Notes: generated by a model not told the origin, from the letters alone. Numbered from the stretch's first letter, positions 33,340-42,236 are shown. The stretch: DNA of 64,000 nt from Ascarosepion bandense (GCA_037127315.1 JBBBDQ010000351.1:587501-651500); one strand, 5' to 3'. Numbers and translations are program-made.

Positions 33340-33382
33340 TATTTGAAATAGGTTCCATATATATATATATATATATATATAT
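33246..33382. repeat. Three (TA)n tracts separated by a 20-bp spacer
   Basis: TA tracts at about 33250, 33296 and 33356 are separated by near-identical spacers (CCTTATTTGAAATAAATTCC; CCTATTTGAAATAGGTTCC). This is a compound satellite with an inner palindromic spacer. TTATTTCAAATAAATTC also occurs in the inverted repeats at 47.3-47.8 kb. Confidence 0.85.
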
Positions 33383-33517
33383 AGTAAATAACTAACCTAG
33401 AGAGACAACGAACCTACCAAGATTTCACCAAATTGGATCATCGGGGAAAGTTTCCCCGATGATCCAATTTGGTGAAATCTTGGTAGGTTCGTTGTCTCTC
33501 TAGGTTAGTTATTTACT
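33383..33517. repeat. Perfect 135-bp palindrome with two hammerhead-like cores
   Basis: Every base from 33383 to 33449 pairs with 33517 to 33451 around the centre 33450 (GGGGAAAGTTTCCCC). Each arm, read outward, has CCGATGA, 11 nt, GAAAT, then CTTGGTAGGTTCGTTGTC. This is the terminal-repeat family of 25131-25408 in head-to-head arrangement. Known PLEs can carry inverted terminal repeats with hammerheads. One core base differs from consensus (CTGATGA to CCGATGA) and GAAAC is GAAAT. Confidence 0.85.
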
Positions 33518-33670
33518 TTGTTTGTGTGTATTGAGCACTTTTTGTTTTAGGTCACTCGTCTCGGGTTTTTTTCTTTGGGCTGCTTACTTTGACTGATGTT
33601 CAAGTGCTTAGCTTGTTCTTTTTTTATCAGCATTCTTTTTTTATCACCATTTTTTGCTTCCACATATGTG
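33518..33670 (+). repeat. PLE-type terminal repeat, outer part
   Basis: Matches the 25131-25350 copy in inverse orientation: TTGAGCACTTTTTGTTTTAG, CTCGTCTCGGGTTTTTTTCT, TTGGGCTGCTTACTTTGACT, GATGTTCAAGTGCTTAGCTT. Confidence 0.65.
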
Positions 33671-34259
33671 CTCGGAGGGTTTTCAAAACGAGTATAATGA
33701 CAAGTTTACAATTATATAACATAGTGATGATCGACGTATACTGTCTTATGTATAGGAAAAACTACTAAAAAGTTGTAAGTTTAAAAATGTACTTTTTTTG
33801 ACAGTATTTATTTATTCCTATTTATATTTGATATTTCAGACCATCCTCGGCCTTTCATCAGAAACAAATGATTTTAAAATTAGGAGCGTTTTCGCGAGAG
33901 CGTTCATCGAAAGATAGTTTACATCACGTGACGCAGAAAGCGACAGATTTTTTTAATATTCGTAAACGTAAACCTATCTTTAATAATACTTATAAATGTT
34001 GTTTTAAATGTACATGCATATATATGAAATTTGGCAGGATTCGAACCTGCGACCGAATGACACACATTTTTGTAATAAAAATTTATCGTAAATAATCAGG
34101 CCGGTAGATAAAAATATATAATATTGTTTCATTAAAAACAGAATATCTACTTAAGTACGAGTATCGATAAAAAATAATGTTCAAACAATTCATTTCAAAT
34201 TGTCGGTTGCTTAAACTTATAACCAAGTTTCGTTAAAATTCGTTGATTTCCGTAATATA
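33671..34259. other. AT-rich spacer with a lone tRNA T-arm-like sequence
   Basis: On the minus strand 34029-34055 reads GGTCGCAGGTTCGAATCCTG, a perfect T-arm/B box. No D-arm, A box or acceptor stem can be placed, so no tRNA gene is called. It may be a worn SINE head. Confidence 0.5.
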
Positions 34260-34294
34260 TATATATATACACACATGTACATATAAATAAATAT

Positions 34295-34295
<1 letters not shown>

Positions 34296-34341
<46 letters not shown>
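34296..34341 (+). repeat. (CA)n microsatellite
   Basis: Uninterrupted CA dinucleotides followed by TA. Confidence 0.95.
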
Positions 34342-34344
<3 letters not shown>

Positions 34345-34354
<10 letters not shown>

Positions 34355-34710
34355 GATTTTTATCAATTGATAGTTCAGGTGTTAGTACTGTCAAAAAGGT
34401 AGTATAAATTATTTTTATTGTATTTTATAAATAATGACTTTATAGTCTCCACATATATTAAGACTTAAATTCCATATCTGCCACCACCACCTGAGGGCAG
34501 AAAGGAGAGAGTATGATGATCCCACTGCTTGCCTGGGATGTTTGCATTTTGGTGCTGACTACTATAAATTATTTTTATTGTAGTTTATAAATAACACCTT
34601 CATAATCTTTGAATATTTTAGGCTTTAACCCAAGTTATATTTTTATGCTGTTATCAGACTTTTCAATATTTGTGTTTATGTACAACTTTTTTTTAATTTG
34701 TCAATAAAGT
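34345..34710. other. Spacer with a duplicated segment
   Basis: TATAAATTATTTTTATTGTA plus TTTATAAATAA occurs at 34403 and 34563, followed both times by a similar 'AATCTTTGAATATT/AGTCTCCACATATATT' stretch. No gene. Confidence 0.5.
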
Positions 34711-34712
34711 TT

Positions 34713-35025
34713 TTGAGAAAATGGAAACAAAAAGAACACTTATGCTTAATATTAGAAAGTTATATTTGAAATATCTAGCACATATAATGAAGAAAGAGGG
34801 CTCAGAAAATCTGACACTCACATGACATATTGAAGGCAAGAGAGGCAGAAGAGAGCAGCACATAACCTCCTAATGAGTGTGTATAAATGCTTTGCTGACC
34901 AGAGATTAGGAAAGATAGCAAAAAGACAAGCTTTAATAAGATCTGCAAAGGACAGGAAATTGTGGAGAGCCATGATCACCTATATCCTGAAGAATGACAA
35001 ATAGAAGAGCATTACATGTATATTA
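34713..35025 (+). mobile_element. RTE-like LINE 3' fragment
   Basis: Plus-strand RTE-type end: AAAAGAACACTTATGCTTAA, ATGAAGAAAGAGGGCTCAGA, ATTGAAGGCAAGAGAGGCAG, GACCAGAGATTAGGAAAGAT and AGAGCCATGATCACCTATAT before the GAAGAATGACAAATAGAAGA end. Confidence 0.75.
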
Positions 35026-35689
35026 AAAGAAAAGTAAATTTTCAAGACTTTTGTGGAAAGATGCCAACAATCTCTTTTGCTTATAAAAGGTAGATTACAT
35101 CCCAAGTACTTGTCAATATAGTCCAAAAAAAGGGGAAAAAAAAGAGATCAAAAGTCTGTACAATGTACAGCTTGTATAATAGACCAATAATTGGCTGATA
35201 TGTCCAGAATGTAACTGATTGAATCTATTGAATTTAAAAAACAAAAATCATTTCAGTTTGCTGAGATCAGGTACAGAAAGGAAATTACAAGATCACCTAC
35301 AGAAGGTAGTGAAGGAAAGCAAGAAGAAAGGACTAAGCATCAATTGCAAGAAGACAAAATGCATGGCTGTCAGTAAAAAGAACAGCTCAACATATGAATT
35401 AGAAATCAGTGATACCAAAACCAAACAAATACAATAATTTAAATATGAAGGAAGAGTTTTAACTGAGGATGTAAAGTACGACATTGATATTTGTAGGTGC
35501 ATTGGGATAGCAAAGATGCCTTCCAAAAGCTGAGTAATGTATTAAGAAACAGGAAAATTGCATTATAAACAAAGAAAAGAGTATTGAACCATTGTGTTAT
35601 ATCAGTTTTCCTATATAGCAGTGAATGCTCATATATGAAGGAAAAGCCTTGAAACAACTGAAAGTTATTTGCCTCTACTTCTGAGATGA

Positions 35690-35820
35690 GTTAGTATTTA
35701 CATTATTTACATTGTTCGGACTGTTTTTCTCATCTTCATTGCCATGTTTACAGCATTTTCACTGTTGTGCATGGCAATAAAGATGAAGACAACAGTCTAA
35801 ACAATGTAAATAATGAAAAG
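35690..35820. mobile_element. Core-less MITE (two inverted ends back to back)
   Basis: TTTACATTATTTACATTGTT plus CGGACTG...CTCATCTTCATTGCCATG and the inverse CATGGCAATAAAGATGAAGA plus CAACAGTCTAAACAATGTAA are separated by only about 30 bp. They match the ends of the 304-bp element at 29852. The element interrupts an RTE RT fragment. Confidence 0.7.
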
Positions 35821-35930
35821 TGAAAGGTGATTCTACAGAAGGATGCTGAGAATTCCATAGACCAAACACATACACAATGACAAAGTTTTATATAAAATGG
35901 AATCAAAAAGTACACTTATACATTTTTTTA

Positions 35931-36792
35931 AAATCATTTCACCCCAAGCAAGGTGGTAATGCCACTGGTGTGCAGGGGCTACATAAGAGTAAAAATATTA
36001 GATAGGAGGAGAGTAAAGAGAAAGACAAACCAGTTAGAAAGGAGCAAGAGAAGGATGGGAATACAAGTGTGATGACAGTTGCAAAGGTAGAGTGAAAGAA
36101 AAAGATATGCAGGGTGGTGTAGAAAGAACTAGAGTCAAGTGGTTAAGAGATGAGTCTTGACATTGCATTTAAATTCCTGGAGGTTGTAGCCGTCAGGAAA
36201 GCAAGAATATGGAAGCGAGTTCCACATATGGGAAGTGCAAGAAAAGAAACTGCTGGAGTAGAATTATTGTCTGCATTTGGTTGATCTAACTGTGAGTGGG
36301 TGGGACCCAGTTGCCAGTCTGGTTGCATGAGTAAACACCTGTTGCAGGGTCACCAGTGACTTAAGTTTGTTGGAGCAGAAGCCATGAAAGTATTTATAGA
36401 ACAGACAGATGGAAGCCATATCCTATTGGTGAGAAAGTGGCTGGAGTCGAGTAGCCAAGTTGGTATCTATCACAATACTGATTCTCTTTTGGAGCCTGTC
36501 AAGAACACTGAGATGAGCAAAGGAGGCGCCTGACCATATATGACAGCAGTATTCTATGCACAGACGGATGGTTGATTTGTACATATGCAAGATGGATTCA
36601 GTAGGAAAAAACATCCTGACCCAACACAGTGACCCAACCTTCCTAGCAGTGGATTTAGCTATTGACTCAATGAAATGGTTGCACTTGAGATGGTAAGGCC
36701 GAGGAGGCGCAGTGTATTGCTCTCGGGGAGACTCACTTGGTCCATGCTTATGGGATGCATTAGGGGTTGCCTTTGATGATTGACAGACAGCA
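35931..36792 (-). pseudogene. CR1/Jockey-like LINE fragment inserted into RTE
   Basis: The reverse 3' end ATTTTTTTAAAATCATTTCACC starts the copy. Minus-strand frames give LFHILAFLTATTSRNLNAM (36250-36170), STIRLCIEYCCHIWSGASFA and LDRLQKRISIVIDTNLATRL (36580-36430), and MDQVSLPESNTLRLLGLTIS (36760-36690). These are the CR1-type RT thumb and C-terminal blocks in order. The copy breaks off where the RTE sequence resumes, so it inserted as a 5'-truncated unit. Confidence 0.75.
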
Positions 36793-37020
36793 GGAAGAGA
36801 TAGTTGAAATTTCTAGGGCACATAATGAGAAAAGAGGGCTTGGAAAGCTTGATGCTCACAGGATATATTGAAGGAAAGTGGGGCAGAGAAGAACAACCCA
36901 TAATCTACCTACAGAACTTGAGTAAATGGATAGCGGGACAGGGTTTAGGAGAGAAAAAAAAATATTAAGAGCTACAAAGGACAAGAAATTGTGGAGTATC
37001 ATATTGCCAAAGTAACCTAA

Positions 37021-37490
37021 ACTGTGACAGCACATTGGGAAAAAAAAAAAGAAGTTGGATGTAGCCATTCATGGTGGTTCACACAGTACGGATCTAACTC
37101 ACTTCATTGAAATGGTCTGTGAAACAGGTTTGTAAATTCATGACAAAATCTGAACACACACACACACACATGTAAATTAGCCATTACATATGTTTGTGTG
37201 TATATATGTTTTTGATTGGGATATATATGTATATTTATGCAGTTCTTATATTTATAGATTTAAATGTCTAATAACCAAATTAAAACAAACAAAATACATA
37301 ATATAAATGAATACAGGTATGAAGTGTTGCTGAAAAGTTCTCAGCCTGACACACTTTCAAAAATCTGGCCAACAGTCTAAACAACAGGATATTTTGGGAA
37401 TACAATTTGTGTGTGTGTGTGTTTATGATAATGATAAGTCATTTTATATATATATGATAATGATATGTAATTTTTATATATCAAGAAAAA
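37021..37490. other. Spacer with CA and TA microsatellites
   Basis: (AC)n at 37155, (GT)n at 37407 and a repeated TATATATGATAATGATA near 37445. No gene. Confidence 0.5.
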
Positions 37491-37496
37491 TTTTGC

Positions 37497-37575
37497 AGGA
37501 AATATTTATGACAGAATGGAAACATTTTTGTATGAAATGTTTTGTTCCGTCGGACATCATCAGACTAAGTTTGTT
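37497..37575 (-). ncRNA. Hammerhead-like element (one core base changed)
   Basis: Reverse strand: CTGATGA (37563-37557), TGTCCGACGGA (GUCC/GGA stem II), then ACAAAAC where GAAAC is expected. A stem III-like pair AACATTT/AAATGTT follows, then GTC (37512-37510). Stem I would be weak. Probably a decayed ribozyme from a PLE terminal repeat. Confidence 0.4.
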
Positions 37576-37627
37576 TACATTGCTATGACTATACATGAAC
37601 ACACAAAGGAGGAAATTTAGAAAAAAT

Positions 37628-37628
37628 T

Positions 37629-37660
<32 letters not shown>

Positions 37661-37713
37661 TTAATATATTTATATGCATTCTTTTTAAATATATATAGAT
37701 ATAAATATATATA
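37628..37713. repeat. TA-rich tract
   Basis: (TA)n with short interruptions between two hammerhead-like elements. Confidence 0.85.
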
Positions 37714-37768
37714 GTCATCCGCAGACAGATCTGTTTCATTGTATAACAGCTCATCAGTACGGTTAGAC
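37714..37768 (-). ncRNA. Hammerhead ribozyme, core intact
   Basis: Minus strand: GTCTAACCGTA, CTGATGA (37757-37751), a 13-nt stem II region, GAAAC (37737-37733), AGATCT, GTC (37726-37724), then TGCGGATGAC. CCGTA can pair with TGCGG and GTC with GAC, giving stem I on both sides of a small internal loop. Stem III is minimal. All catalytic-core bases of the CTGATGA...GAAA consensus are present. Stem II pairing is weak, so activity needs testing. Confidence 0.65.
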
Positions 37769-37890
37769 TCTGATTGCTTTCAACCCAGGATTGAAACCTG
37801 ACCGAATTGGCGTCAGTCAGCAATTCTACCTCTGAGCATGTATATTATCATTATACATGCCCAATAGCCAGAGTGCTCTAATTCATTACT
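37714..37890 (-). mobile_element. tRNA-headed retroposon carrying a hammerhead ribozyme
   Basis: On the minus strand, ATTCAGTAATGAATTAGAGC is followed by a tRNA-like head: A-box-like GCTCAGAGGTAGAATTGC and T-arm TCAGGTTTCAATCCTGG. A linker GAAAGCAATCAGA leads into a hammerhead core and a (TA)n tail. The same order recurs on the plus strand at 53.64-53.90 kb. A tRNA-like promoter plus hammerhead is the layout of the schistosome Sm-alpha retroposon; that comparison is from general knowledge. Confidence 0.65.
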
Positions 37891-38000
37891 GAATGAGAGA
37901 TGCATATATGTTATTAATGTATATATGTATATTTTTAAAGACATATATATTAATAAATATATACTTGTATATTTTTTAAATATATACATGCATATATATA

Positions 38001-38092
38001 TGACTATATATATGTATCTTTTTAAATATATATATATATATATGTTAACATATATATATATATATTTAAAAAGATACATATATATAGTCATA
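38001..38092. repeat. Long AT-rich inverted repeat at the PLE edge
   Basis: Arms of about 46 bp around GTTAAC (38044-38049): TGACTATATATATGTATCTT and its inverse AAGATACATATATATAGTCA. They differ by one TA unit. It abuts the left direct repeat of the PLE. Confidence 0.85.
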
Positions 38093-38169
38093 TGTGTCAT
38101 CCCCCGTGGGGATCTTCATATCGAAATGGCCATTCAACATCTTTGAATTAATCCTTTTTTAATATATAT
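38092..38169 (+). repeat. PLE 1 left direct repeat
   Basis: Identical to 41627-41704 except CAT/CGT and TCGAAAT/TCAAAAT. It contains the hairpin ATCCCC-CGT-GGGGAT and AATGGCCATTCAACATCT. It acts as a terminal repeat of the PLE. Confidence 0.85.
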
Positions 38170-38395
38170 TTGCTCTGTAATATTTTATTACATGGAGCTC
38201 TCTTCCTGTATCATTTTTTAATATTAAAATAAATTTTTAATATTAATTAGGATCGGGTTTTTTGGAATTTACCTTCCTGCTTTTTTCCCTTGGATTGAAG
38301 TATCTGAATTAAAATATTTTGCTCCTACCTTTTGGTAGTTGAGCTCTCTTGGTTTATTCCTGGATTTTTTCTACCAATACAACACCACCTTTCCT

Positions 38396-38506
38396 ATGGA
38401 GAAATTTACCCCGGAGTATTCTTTGAAGAATATTCCTTTTCCTAATCTGGATTCCTTTCTCTTTCATCTTACGGAAAAAATTGAAAGTTTTGTGAGGAGG
38501 CTTCGA
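38396..38506 (+). pseudogene. PLE 1 N-terminal coding piece
   Basis: ATG 38396 opens 36 codons, MEKFTPEYSLKNIPFPN to ESFVRRLR, and then TGA. In the +2 frame the text continues KGYFYLR, the start of the 484-codon frame. A single missing G in CGATGAAAGGC (for CGATGGAAAGGC) explains the break and would give the RLRWK.YF motif expected in this PLE group. In-frame TAG lies upstream at 38336, and 38396 is the first ATG after it. Confidence 0.6.
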
Positions 38507-39960
38507 TGAAAGGCTACTTTTACCTGCGTTCAACGGATTCTTCTCCTGATTCTACAGAGTGCTTTGATTTAAAAACTCTAAGAACTCCACCGGTATGCAA
38601 ATTTTTAAACTCGTTTGAAAAAGACCTTTTTAATTTAATCCCCAAAATCAAGTTCCGGGGTACTTCAAATGAATTCCAGGATTTATTAAAGTCGAACATT
38701 AATACCTTAAAGAATTCCATAGACCTATGGATTAAATCGGACAAATCAAATAACATTTACAAGTGTAATACCACTAATTACCTAAATATCCTTAAAAATA
38801 GTATAACTAGTCATTACAAAATAGACAGAGGTAACCTAATTTTATCGGAAATTAACTCCGATATGGCTAAATTTGCAAATGAACTAAATATTAGTGATAG
38901 AATTGGAAAAATTTCTACCAAAGAAGCTTACATTTTATTTAAGGACCACAAGCCTAATTTCCAAAATAAATTACAAACTAGACTAATTAATCCCACTAAG
39001 AGTGAATTAGGCATAGTTTCTAGGGTGGTTCTGAAGAACTTAATAGAGAAGTTACAATCTAATTTACAACTGAATCTTTGGAAGAGTTCCTTAGATACCA
39101 TAAAATGGTTTGATAATATCAATGACAAATCTAAATCCACTTTCCTTAAATTTGATATTGTGGATTTCTATTCCTCTATATCAAAAAAACTTCTTGTGGA
39201 TTGTTTAAACTTTGCTAGGGGTTATGTTAATATTTCGGATTGTGACTATAGAATTATACTGGGAGCTAGAAAATCTATTCTCACCTTTGATAGTTCTACT
39301 TGGACTAAAGGGCCTGAAGATAGTTTTGATGTCCCTATGGGAGCCTATGATTCTGCCCAGGTAGCAGATCTAATAGGCATTTATATTTTAGATATTTTAG
39401 GTAGATTTTTAGACCCTAAACTAATAGGCCTATATCGGGATGATGGACTGATATGTATTCCCAATTCCAATGGGCCTTACACTAATAGAATACATAAGAA
39501 AATTATCAGAGCCCTAAATTTTCTTGGTTTTAAGGTTGAGGTTACTTCCAATCTCAAAATTGTAAACTATCTAGATATCACCTTTAACTTAAATGATGGT
39601 TCCTACCAACCCTTTCTCAAAGAAAATAGTTCTCCCACCTATATAAATAGTTTATCCAACCACCCCAAGAATATTATAAGACAAATACCCAAGATAGTAA
39701 ATAATAGGGTTAACCAATTATCTTCCAATATAAAAATTTTCAATGCAAGCAAAGAAATTTACAATAAGGCCCTTCAGAAAAGCGGTTTTGTTAATAAGTT
39801 AAAGTATGATAAGCCTGCTATAAACCCAGAATCATCAAAAACTAAAAACACCCGAAAATGTAGAAAAAGGAAGATAATTTGGTTTAACCCTCCTTATTGT
39901 AAGCTAACTAATATAAATATTGGTAAGTATTTTCTCAGATTAATCGATAAACATATTTAA
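38506..39960 (+). CDS. PLE 1 reverse transcriptase
   Basis: A 484-codon frame that would make RNA-templated DNA for PLE retrotransposition. Visible blocks: KDHKPNF...TRLINPTKSELG (about residues 145-168), FLKFDIVDFYSSI with the first catalytic Asp (about 212-224), GAYDSAQVADLIG (about 279-291), YRDD catalytic pair (about 310-313), NYLDITFNLNDG, and SNHPKNIIRQIPKIVNNRVN (thumb-like, about 383-402). It ends NIGKYFLRLIDKHI before a stop where intact relatives run on toward the endonuclease. The annotated ATG is internal; the true N-terminus is the piece from 38396, split off by a frameshift. Codon use is AT-rich like the surroundings. Confidence 0.9.
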   Translation: MKGYFYLRSTDSSPDSTECFDLKTLRTPPVCKFLNSFEKDLFNLIPKIKFRGTSNEFQDLLKSNINTLKNSIDLWIKSDKSNNIYKCNTTNYLNILKNSITSHYKIDRGNLILSEINSDMAKFANELNISDRIGKISTKEAYILFKDHKPNFQNKLQTRLINPTKSELGIVSRVVLKNLIEKLQSNLQLNLWKSSLDTIKWFDNINDKSKSTFLKFDIVDFYSSISKKLLVDCLNFARGYVNISDCDYRIILGARKSILTFDSSTWTKGPEDSFDVPMGAYDSAQVADLIGIYILDILGRFLDPKLIGLYRDDGLICIPNSNGPYTNRIHKKIIRALNFLGFKVEVTSNLKIVNYLDITFNLNDGSYQPFLKENSSPTYINSLSNHPKNIIRQIPKIVNNRVNQLSSNIKIFNASKEIYNKALQKSGFVNKLKYDKPAINPESSKTKNTRKCRKRKIIWFNPPYCKLTNINIGKYFLRLIDKHI

Positions 39961-40017
39961 TAATAATAACAATCCCTTAAATAAAATTTTTAATAGATTC
40001 ACCCTAAAATTAGTTAT

Positions 40018-40539
40018 TCTTGCACCTCAAATATAGATAATATAATTAATTCCCACAATAAACAAATTTTAATGAACCTAAATAATACGGAAGCTAAATC
40101 CGGAATTGTCGACAAATGCAATTGTTATTCTGTGGATGCCTGCCCGGTGCAAGGCAAATGTAAATCCACCCATGTAATTTATGAAGCCCGCATTTCTCCA
40201 TCTAATAACAAGGACAATTACCGGACCTATATTGGCATGTCCGCGGGCTCTTTCAAACAGAGGCTTTATAATCACAGGTACTCGTTTTCGAACCCTAAAC
40301 AGAGATTCCAGACGGTACTATCACGTAAGTTCTGGGAAATGAAGGAGGAAGGGCAGGACCCTATAATCAGCTGGAAATTAATAGGCTCAGCTTGTACTCC
40401 TAAAAGTTTTCGTGATAGGTGTCGTCTGTGTTTATTGGAGAAGATTCTGATTTTGAAGTATCCTCATCAGGACTTACTTTTGAACTTTAGGAGGGAATTT
40501 ATAAACAAGTGCCGCCATAGGGCGGATTTTAAAATTTAA
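40018..40539 (+). CDS. PLE 1 GIY-YIG endonuclease domain (C-terminal part)
   Basis: Same frame as the RT, but separated from it by about 60 bp with stops. The intervening residues (NPLNKIFNRFTLK) are readable in the next frame, so two compensating indels, at about 39955 and 40010, broke one polyprotein. From 40018 the frame reads ISYSCTSNIDNIINSHNKQI, then a Cys cluster NCYSVDACPVQGKC, then YRTYIGMSAGSFKQRLYNH (GIY-YIG with the catalytic Arg), FWEMKEEGQDPIISWK and CRLCLLEKILIL. It ends KCRHRADFKI. The endonuclease nicks target DNA for PLE insertion. ATG 40072 is only the first Met after the break. Confidence 0.85.
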   Translation, partial: SCTSNIDNIINSHNKQILMNLNNTEAKSGIVDKCNCYSVDACPVQGKCKSTHVIYEARISPSNNKDNYRTYIGMSAGSFKQRLYNHRYSFSNPKQRFQTVLSRKFWEMKEEGQDPIISWKLIGSACTPKSFRDRCRLCLLEKILILKYPHQDLLLNFRREFINKCRHRADFKI

Positions 40540-40788
40540 CTTCTAATTTTTAATTTTTAAATTCTAAATTTTTCTATAATTTTTTTAATATTTTAAAAAA
40601 TTTTTTAATTTTAATTTTAATTTTTTTTTTTTTTTATGTATATGTGTATGTTTGTGTGTGGATGTGCATATTTGTATATATATGTATATATATGTAGGCT
40701 ATATGTAATTTTGAAAAATTTTTTTTAGCTATTTAAATGCTCTTTTTCATAATATTCATTAATATGTATGTGTGTGAGTGCATATGGA

Positions 40789-40838
<50 letters not shown>

Positions 40839-41626
40839 ATATGTGTGCATGTATGTGTACACATGTATATAATGTGTATATGAATTTTTTATATATATGT
40901 GTGTATGCGCATGTATATGTATATAAGTGTGTAATAAATTGAATGTATGTGCGTGTATGTGTATGTATATATGTATTCTTATTCGTAGAATTGTGTGTGT
41001 ATATATATGTATGTATGTGTGTACTTCTATAGGTATGTATATAATAATTGTAATTTTTTTTTTTTTTTTTACCTCGTGTTGTCTTTATTTAGTTTAATTT
41101 CAAATGACCTAATTTTTTTAAAAATAATTTTATTTTAAATCCTATATCTTTTTATTCCCTTTTATTAATAATTATGCCTTTTTAAGTAAAGGCCTTTTTC
41201 TAATACTTCAACGTTTTGGGGAAATTAGGTTTTTGAATTTGTCCAGCGTCTGTAATATTTAAAAAAATTTTTTTCTTTAGTTTCTTTCTTTTCCCCTCCC
41301 TTCCTTCTTTCATCTCTCTTACCACCTTTTTTCCGTGTTGCTTAAACTTACGTCGATTTAACACGGCTGTCTGTTAATTTTTAGTTACATTCTCCCTTTT
41401 TTTTGCGAACCCAGACGATGTCAATTTTGTTTTTTTTTTCTTTTCTTATTTATTTGATTTTATTCTATCTTTTTCATTTTCTTTTTCGTTTTCTTTTTCT
41501 TTCCCTTTATTTTTATTTTTATTTTATTTTATTATTTATTTTTTAATTTCTTTGCAATCTATTTAAAAAGGAAAAGTAGACTAATTTTTCTCCAGTTTCT
41601 GAAAGGTTTTTTCTGTTGCTGAGGTG
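40540..41626. other. PLE 1 3' untranslated region
   Basis: About 1.1 kb without genes between the endonuclease stop and the right direct repeat. It has TA/TG microsatellites (40795-40840), T-rich stretches and pyrimidine-rich sequence near 41270-41330. Long non-coding 3' parts are usual in PLEs. Confidence 0.6.
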
Positions 41627-41704
41627 ATGTGTCGTCCCCCGTGGGGATCTTCATATCAAAATGGCCATTCAACATCTTTGAATTAATCCTTTTTTAATAT
41701 ATAT
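41627..41704 (+). repeat. PLE 1 right direct repeat
   Basis: See the left repeat. It is followed by (TA)n. Its reverse strand contains GATATGAAGATCCCC, ACG, GGGGGACGACAC. This recalls a hammerhead's TGATGA-stem-loop-CGAAAC order but has an inserted AT and GACA for GAAA. Confidence 0.8.
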
Positions 41705-41922
41705 ATATATATATATGTATATATTATCTTACATTTTAAGTTAATATTGTGCCTAAAATGTAGGATAATATGGATATTTATTAATATATATTTTTGCTCT
41801 GTTATACAAGATTGAGAAATGTTCCATTCACACCTGATTAACATTTATATATTGATGTGTATACACACTTATATCACACACACACACACACACATAGATA
41901 TATATATTTGCCTCCTCATCTA

Positions 41923-42236
41923 CACTACCGGCCATAATTATTAGGTCACTCCAGTTTTTTAAAAGAAATGATGTATTTCATATTATTTTTAAGTGGATAA
42001 TTTTAAATGAAAATAGAATGGTTCCTTTGTTATTATTAAGTTGCAAAATTTTACAAGGCATAGAAGCAAAGATGAACTTGTCCAAATCACCATAAATTTT
42101 CTTCATTCTTTCATTGATGAAACTGCATTATAGGTAATTATTAAATATTTATAAATTCATTTGATGCACATGTTATTGTGCAGTATGAACAAAAGACCCA
42201 TTCTTTTTTTATTTACAATTATTCACTTGGCAATAA
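41923..42236. mobile_element. Tc1/mariner-type MITE, second copy, one end missing
   Basis: Starts TA|CACTACCGGCCATAATTATT and carries the same internal blocks as 20247-20831, in inverse order. It stops at GGCAATAAACA where the next element begins (GGGGGTGGGGTGG), so the second inverted end is lost. Confidence 0.75.

Larger units (their letters stand above)
35195..37020 (+). pseudogene. RTE-like LINE RT fragment with nested insertions
   Basis: Coding remnants on the plus strand include KKGLSINCKKTKCMAVSKKN (35320-35380), the RTE-type 'GL.IN..KT..M' RT block. Then come TGAATGCTCATATATGAAGG and TTCTACAGAAGGATGCTGAG (the 'YGSECW.. FYRRMLR' block). The frame is interrupted by a small MITE (35690-35820) and a CR1 copy (35931-36792). 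It resumes at AGGAAGAGATAGTTGAAATT (36793), where intact copies continue directly. The 3' end is near 37020. Many stops. Confidence 0.7.
38092..41704 (+). mobile_element. Penelope-like element (PLE 1), nearly complete
   Basis: A 3.6-kb unit between 78-bp direct repeats (38092-38169 and 41627-41704, two mismatches). It contains an N-terminal piece, a 484-codon reverse transcriptase frame and a GIY-YIG endonuclease frame, all on the plus strand. This is the normal PLE order. The RT motifs differ from PLE 2 and look like a Neptune-type lineage; that placement is tentative. Three small frameshift or stop lesions disable the reading frame, while the repeats are almost identical. Confidence 0.85.

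Noticed and set aside
34029..34085. Possible tRNA gene on the minus strand
   Set aside because: Only the T-arm/B box is convincing; no D-arm, A box or acceptor pairing can be placed.
37813..38146. Frames of 73-95 codons rich in Tyr/Ile
   Set aside because: Low-complexity TA/TG tracts and a palindrome; not coding.
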